Source: Siderastrea siderea
Taxonomy: Eukaryota; Cnidaria; Anthozoa; Scleractinia; Rhizangiidae
Length of the DNA: 64,000 nucleotides
Assembly: GCA_964030785.1 (NCBI GenBank)
Contig: OZ034975.1
Location: forward strand, 47,892,069-47,956,068
Reading direction: 5' to 3'
The translations under genes and the position numbers were made by a program. The notes beneath the pieces were generated by a model, which was given only the letters and a program-made list of their open reading frames with translations, was not told the origin of the DNA and did not search any database. Positions within the stretch are counted from its first letter, which is position 1. Every line of letters starts with the position of its first letter. Shown piece after piece: positions 60,201-64,000 of the stretch.

Positions 60201-60481
60201 TAGGGACTGCAATCACACTTCTACACAGCGAAGAGGTTCACCATTTTAAAGAACTGATCCAGAAGACCGGCCGTGAAAAGATCTTAAAGTACAACATCAA
60301 AGACGACAAACTGCAGTCAATGGTTGACAAATATCAGAATACACTGGCACAGCTGCAAGATGCTGTCAAGATGGAAAGTCAAAAGAAAACACCACAAACA
60401 GGAAAGCAGCAAGTTGTGAACTTATTACAAGAACAGATTATGAGCAATCTGTTACAAAGAAATTCTGAAGGAAATAGTTAA
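51226..60481 (+). CDS. DDX51: ATP-dependent RNA helicase DDX51 (Dbp6-like), 7 coding exons
   Basis: DDX51 is a nucleolar DEAD-box helicase needed for 60S ribosomal subunit maturation (yeast Dbp6). The exons are 51226-52433, 54276-54500, 57370-57587, 58026-58173, 59069-59319 and 60204-60481, which is six after the start exon is counted as one. Phases all agree and give 775 codons plus a stop, longer than the roughly 670 residues of the human protein because of a long charged N-terminus. Residues 1-260 are Lys/Glu-rich low complexity with repeated KKxKK clusters, as expected of a nucleolar protein. Core motifs follow in order: FPVQ near 292, Walker A APTGSGKT about 327-334, PTKDLASQV, TPGRLVDH, DEAD at about 442-445, SAT about 512-514, ARGMD and HRVGRTARAG from about 672. 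The FPVQ and HRVGRTAR motifs are intact, so the enzyme looks functional. Introns 1 and 2 carry hAT-like insertions. AATAAA occurs at 60727 and 60932. DDX51 rather than another DEAD helicase is chosen from the SYHGWL, QRRGILRDF and RSYIHRVGRTA context. Confidence 0.93.
52569..54057. mobile_element. hAT-like non-autonomous element in DDX51 intron 1
   Basis: The left end AGTGCTCGAGACTAACG and right end (inverted) AGGGCTCGAGACTAACG are flanked by 8-mers AAGTCAAC (52561-52568) and GAGTCAAG (54058-54065) that match at six positions, as expected for a decayed hAT target duplication. The subterminal parts repeat ACTAGCCAAAAT/GGCTAGTGA motifs in both orientations. No transposase is present. The core is a degenerate minisatellite (52930-53830). 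Confidence 0.75.
52930..53830. repeat. Degenerate minisatellite, unit about 50 bp
   Basis: Units start near 52932, 52985, 53034, 53092, 53145, 53190, 53233, 53288, 53328, 53380, 53481 and later. They carry variants of CGTACGGAGAAACGTTGAG, then AAGACAAGACTAATA and a second TACGAAC. Copies are strongly diverged and spacing drifts between about 40 and 58 bp. Confidence 0.8.
55228..56725 (+). mobile_element. hAT-type transposon remnant in DDX51 intron 2
   Basis: The left end is CAGGGGCGTAGCTTCC and the right end, inverted, is CAGGGGCATAGCTAGG, typical hAT termini. The flanking 8-mers TTCACTAC and ACCACTGT agree only at the four central positions. The element is about 1.5 kb, too short for a whole transposase gene, and its coding remnant is broken. 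Confidence 0.8.
55435..56500 (+). pseudogene. ZMYM-like hAT transposase, C-terminal part, frameshifted
   Basis: Plus-strand frames give, in order, QLWAFQESLNQNAQVREEM and RTLCATSWASRADALYTFRA, then an in-frame TAG near 55658. After that come QFDSIIALCAAEPVLSN, a frameshift near 55838, YERGKQIAAEFDIEPSRPR, another shift into ESYWKRAVYIPLIDRLIQEM, and finally NVSTATPECSFSTMHRVKSY, the hAT dimerisation region, which ends in a TAG after LSALALMHV. This is the architecture of ZMYM1-like transposases whose N-terminal half has been lost. At least two frameshifts and two or more stops make it a dead copy. Confidence 0.85.
57646..57957. repeat. Probable MITE in DDX51 intron 3
   Basis: The outer ends TTAACAATTA and TAATTGTTAA are complementary, and AACAATTATTCACC is also repeated inverted at 57739-57752. 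It contains GCCAATCAGAGCG-like sequence common in invertebrate repeats. No ORF. Confidence 0.5.
58505..58785 (+). repeat. Interspersed repeat, copy 1 (DDX51 intron 4)
   Basis: It shares with 59975-60120 the run AAGGAGGCCCACACxG, CCCGGTTTCTGTAG, CAxCTGAGAGTATTGCTA and TCGCCGGTACCCATTT, and extends further 3' (GTGGAGAGAGACATTGTGAG). It looks like a SINE or a LINE 3' end. Confidence 0.7.
59975..60120 (+). repeat. Interspersed repeat, copy 2 (DDX51 intron 5)
   Basis: A shorter copy of the repeat at 58505-58785, in the same orientation and about 85% alike by eye, truncated after TATACACC. Confidence 0.7.
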
Positions 60482-60994
60482 GCATTCGAAAATATTCACT
60501 AAGGGAGAACAGAAAATTAATGATCAAAGCCGCATGCATATATGGACACTAACGCATCACTTGAAAATGCATACAATGGAAAACCACCTTACAGCTGCCC
60601 TGTTAGAGCTTTAAGCCCCAACAGTGATCAGTAAAAAATTTCTCCTCCAAAAGACCCGTGCACGTGGAAATGTCGTGTAATCTGTTGCAATCAGGAAGAA
60701 AAAACAATTGCCCAAAACCTCTCTAAAATAAAATGGTCCTTTCCTTAGTGTGGTCAAGTGAAAATGATAAAAATGCCGTTGTGGATTGAAAACATTTACG
60801 GGCATTTTTTTTTCTTGCTTAAGGAAATCGGGAGCAAACTGGTAACTGGTCAATTGTGAGTTCTTATTATACCCGTCAGTGATTCATAAACAAAAAATAA
60901 TAAATGGAAATAATACGGAAATTAGTGAAGAAATAAAAGTGAATTATGTAGCCTTTCTCTTCGTGTCCTTAAGTTGATGTGCTCTCATACAAAG

Positions 60995-63010
60995 AGACAG
61001 TGTGAGTTTGATAAAATACTTGTGCAAGTGTCGAAATCGAAGAGGTCCGTTTCGGCTTTAAACTAAACCATCTTATTCCAGTATTCATGCGTTAACTGCG
61101 TGAAAAGTACATTTAGAAAGTGTGTGAGTGCATGAATATTTTGTACAATTGTCAAAGCTAGAGCTCTTATAGAAACGGAGAAATTCGCCTATGAATATTG
61201 AAACAATAGAAATTGGTTAATGACAAAAAGTGAGCGATTTTTCCAAAAATCGAAGGTGCCCCTACCAATTTATATTGTTTCATATTTTAGCGCTAATAAC
61301 TCCCTAAAGCGGGGGATTTGCCGGTCGGTTATACGTGCGTCAGAAAGCTTGTTAGTGTGTGATTGTATTGTGCAAGTGTCAAATAAAGGGCTGCTATAAA
61401 AACAGAGAAAATGGCCTATGAATATTGAAACAATAGCAATTGGTTAATGAGCAAAAGTGAACCATTTTTCCAAAAATCGGAAGTGTCCCCTACCAATTTC
61501 TATTGTTTTATATTTGTGCACTAATTACTCACTGAGGAGGGGGATTTGCCGGTCGATTATACGTGTATTAGAAAGCGTGTGAGTGTGTGAATATTTTGTA
61601 CAAGTGTCAAAGCTAGAGCTGTTATAGAAACGGAGAAAATCGCCTGTGAATATTGAAACAATAGAAATTGGTTAATGAGCAAAACTGAGCCACTTTTTGA
61701 AAAATCGAAGGTGTCCCCCGCCAAGTTCTATTGTTTCATATGCGAGTGCTAATAACTCCCTGAGGAGGGGCATTTGCCCGTCATTTATACATGCGTTAGC
61801 AAGTGTGTGAGTGTATGAATATTTTTTATAAGTGCCAAACCTAGAGCTCTTATAGAAACGGAGAAATTCGCCTATGAATATTGAAACAATAGAAATTGGT
61901 TAATGAGCAAAAGTGAGCCATTTTTCCTTAAATGAAAGGTGTCCCCTACCAATTTATATTTTTTCATATTCATGCGCTAATAACTCCCTGAAGAAAGGAA
62001 TTTGCCGGCCGCTTATACGTGCCTTAGAAAGCGTGTAAGTGTGCGAACGTAGAAAATCGCCTTTGAATATTTAAACAATAGAAATTTGTTAATGAACGAA
62101 GCTGTGCCACTTTTTCAAAAATCGAAGATGTCCCTTTTAAGCTCATTAACCAATTTCTATTGTTTCAATATGCATGCGTTATTAACTGAGCTAAAAGGAG
62201 ATTTCTGGGAAACTTTTTCGTGCGTTACAAAGAGTGTGAGTTCGCGAATATTTTGTGCAAGTGTCAAAGTTAGAGCTCTCATAGAAACGGAGAAAATCAC
62301 CTTTGAATATGCATGCGATAGAAATTTGTTAATGAGTAAAACTGTGCCACTTTTTCAAAAATCGAAGAGGTCCCTCTAAAGCTCATGAGCCAATTTTGCG
62401 TGCGTTAGAAAGGTGTCAAAGCTAGAGCTCTCATAGAAACGGAGAATCGCCTTTGAATATAAATATTCACTACTTTGAATATTCAAACGATAGAAATTTG
62501 TTAATGGGCAAAACTGTGCCAGTTTTCCAAACCTTGAAGAGGCCCCTTAAGCTCATTGACCAATTTCTATTGCTTCAATATTGCGTGAAACGGGGAATTT
62601 GCGGAAACGTTTTACCTGCTTTAGAAAGAGTGGCAGTGCGTGAATATTTTGTGCAAGTATCAAAGCTAGAGTTCTTATAAAAATGGAGGAAAACGCTTGT
62701 GAATATTCATATAATAGAAATTTGTTTATGAGCAAAACTGAGCCACGTTTCCAAAAATTGAAGAGGTGCCTTTTAATCTTGTTAACCAATTTTACGTGCA
62801 TGAGTGTGAGTAGCCTGCCTAGCAAGCATTTCTGAAGGTTATTCCGCACGTTAATAATGCTTCGAAATGCGGAAAAACCTATGGAGACCCTTGCTGCGCA
62901 CGCTAGAGTGTGAGTGCACGAGTATTTCTTTTATTTGTCACAGTTAAAGCTCTGATAGAAACAGAGAAAATCGCCAATGAATATTCAGTCAACAGAAATT
63001 TGTTTATGAA
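60995..63010. repeat. Tandem satellite, unit about 226 bp, 8-9 copies
   Basis: TAGAGCTCTTATAGAAACGG (or a close variant) recurs near 61160, 61390, 61616, 61841, 62271, 62425, 62668 and 62948. The first spacings are 225-230 bp; later units are truncated or expanded. Each good unit contains GAAACAATAGAAATTGGT and its complement ACCAATTTCTATTGTTTC about 50 bp apart, so it can fold. No coding. Confidence 0.88.
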
Positions 63011-64000
63011 CTAAACTGAGACGATTTTCGATATTTATCGGTTAATAACTTCGTTTAAAAGTTAAATTCCGATAAACGTTAGAACCACTTTGTACAGCAT
63101 AATAAACAGCACCAGGATTTTACTCAGACTCTAAGGTTACCCAACCACTTTCCACTGTATAGATCAAGTTTTGACCGTAGGTTGTTAGAATTGTTAGGGG
63201 AGTGTAAACAAAACAATTTACAACAATGCGTTTTAAACAGGATCCATTCTTTTATTTCAAGTCATATTAAATATTCTGTTATTTAAATCAGTTACATCAC
63301 TTCGTATTATTGGCAGCATTATTCAACAGTAAGCTAAAATTTAAAGGGTGGAATCATCTGCAGCATACGCGTATAGCTGTCGCTTTAGTGCGTGGGAATT
63401 TTCTTTTGTTTTTTTAGCCAAAAAAAAAACAATAGAAAATTCGAACGTGCCAAAACGACAGCAATACGCGTATGCTGCAAATGATTCCACCCTTAGCATT
63501 CTCCATGGCACATCTTACAATTGACAATTGTAAGTACAATTGATTTGCATTATTAAATATAGTAATTTTAACCTGAAATGACGTGTAATTATGTTCCTGA
63601 ACAAACCCAAAATATTTCCTGAGTCTCCCTTATTCTAAATTTCTACTATCTTGCACAATATTGTTGAGTAAATAAAATTACATAACGCGGCAATTTTTGA
63701 ATTGAAAGTAAAGGGGAAAATTATCCCTTGCCAGCAAGGGGTTCAAGTACAAAAAAGTCAACAACTATGACTCCTTGTTTAAAGTCTTGCACGAAACCCA
63801 TAACCTATGTTACCCTAAGAAAAAAAAAATAAGAAACTTGACAGTACACATTAGAACTATTACCATTGCTGCCATTACCAAGTGCTGTCATTCCCATGCC
63901 CACTCTGATTACCAACTTTCCCATTACTATCACCAGTACCACTGCCACTGTCACACAATGTCACATAATGTCACACAATTCCTGGGGATACTCCCTTGTA
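63011..64000. other. No gene recognised
   Basis: AT-rich sequence apart from the palindrome at 63344-63494. The last 150 bases show CACTG/CCATTACCA-like low complexity. Confidence 0.45.
63344..63494. mobile_element. Palindromic MITE
   Basis: Arms of about 60 bp begin AAGGGTGGAATCAT and contain CAGCATACGCGTAT, with an A/T-rich loop. The flanks TTAA (left) and TTAG (right) hint at a TTAA target, not proven. Confidence 0.65.

Overview
The window is eukaryotic nuclear DNA. It is AT-rich, its genes are split by many introns, and it carries a dense load of decayed transposable elements. Two housekeeping genes can be reconstructed exon by exon with consistent splice phases: the delta subunit of the COPI coatomer (ARCN1) and the nucleolar DEAD-box helicase DDX51. 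Both are close to their animal orthologues. Together with the repeat types (short palindromic elements, tRNA-derived SINEs, BEL/Pao, hAT remnants), this suggests an invertebrate metazoan, most likely an anthozoan cnidarian such as a stony coral. The phylum is an inference from general character, not from a search.

Layout. Positions 1-25,900 are gene-poor. This part holds a possible signal-peptide exon (minus strand, 3104-3044), a LINE reverse-transcriptase remnant (about 6440-7740), a palindromic element with 9-bp flanking duplications (6021-6272), and three phase-1/phase-1 exons of a minus-strand Ig/FN3 cell-surface gene (13922-11591). It also holds several inverted or tandem degenerate repeats. 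ARCN1 occupies 25,959-45,649 on the plus strand, with 12 coding exons that join into 511 codons plus a stop. Its ninth intron is 10.5 kb. It is swollen by a TTAA-flanked inverted-repeat element (32,545-41,628), into which a young BEL/Pao LTR retrotransposon (35,739-40,753) inserted in antisense, and by a hAT remnant (41,665-42,675). Between the two genes lie a second 9-bp-TSD palindrome (47,274-47,437) and a 2.84-kb TAA-flanked element with opposed broken reading frames (48,068-50,908). DDX51 spans 51,226-60,481 in 7 coding exons (775 codons plus stop). Its first two introns each hold a hAT-like element, one of which contains a roughly 50-bp degenerate minisatellite. Downstream of DDX51 is a roughly 226-bp tandem satellite (about 60,995-63,010).

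How the genes relate. ARCN1 acts in Golgi-to-ER vesicle traffic and DDX51 in 60S ribosome assembly. Both are in the same orientation with independent upstream regions, and nothing suggests joint function. Nearly everything else is mobile or repetitive DNA. The most notable items are a BEL/Pao element with near-identical LTRs, an uninterrupted ORF and no integrase; two GC-AG introns in ARCN1; a SINE dimer that moved as one unit; and the nested insertions in ARCN1 intron 9. I did not find a clear new biological system. The best candidates for something undescribed are the integrase-less LTR element and the unassigned TAA-flanked transposon.
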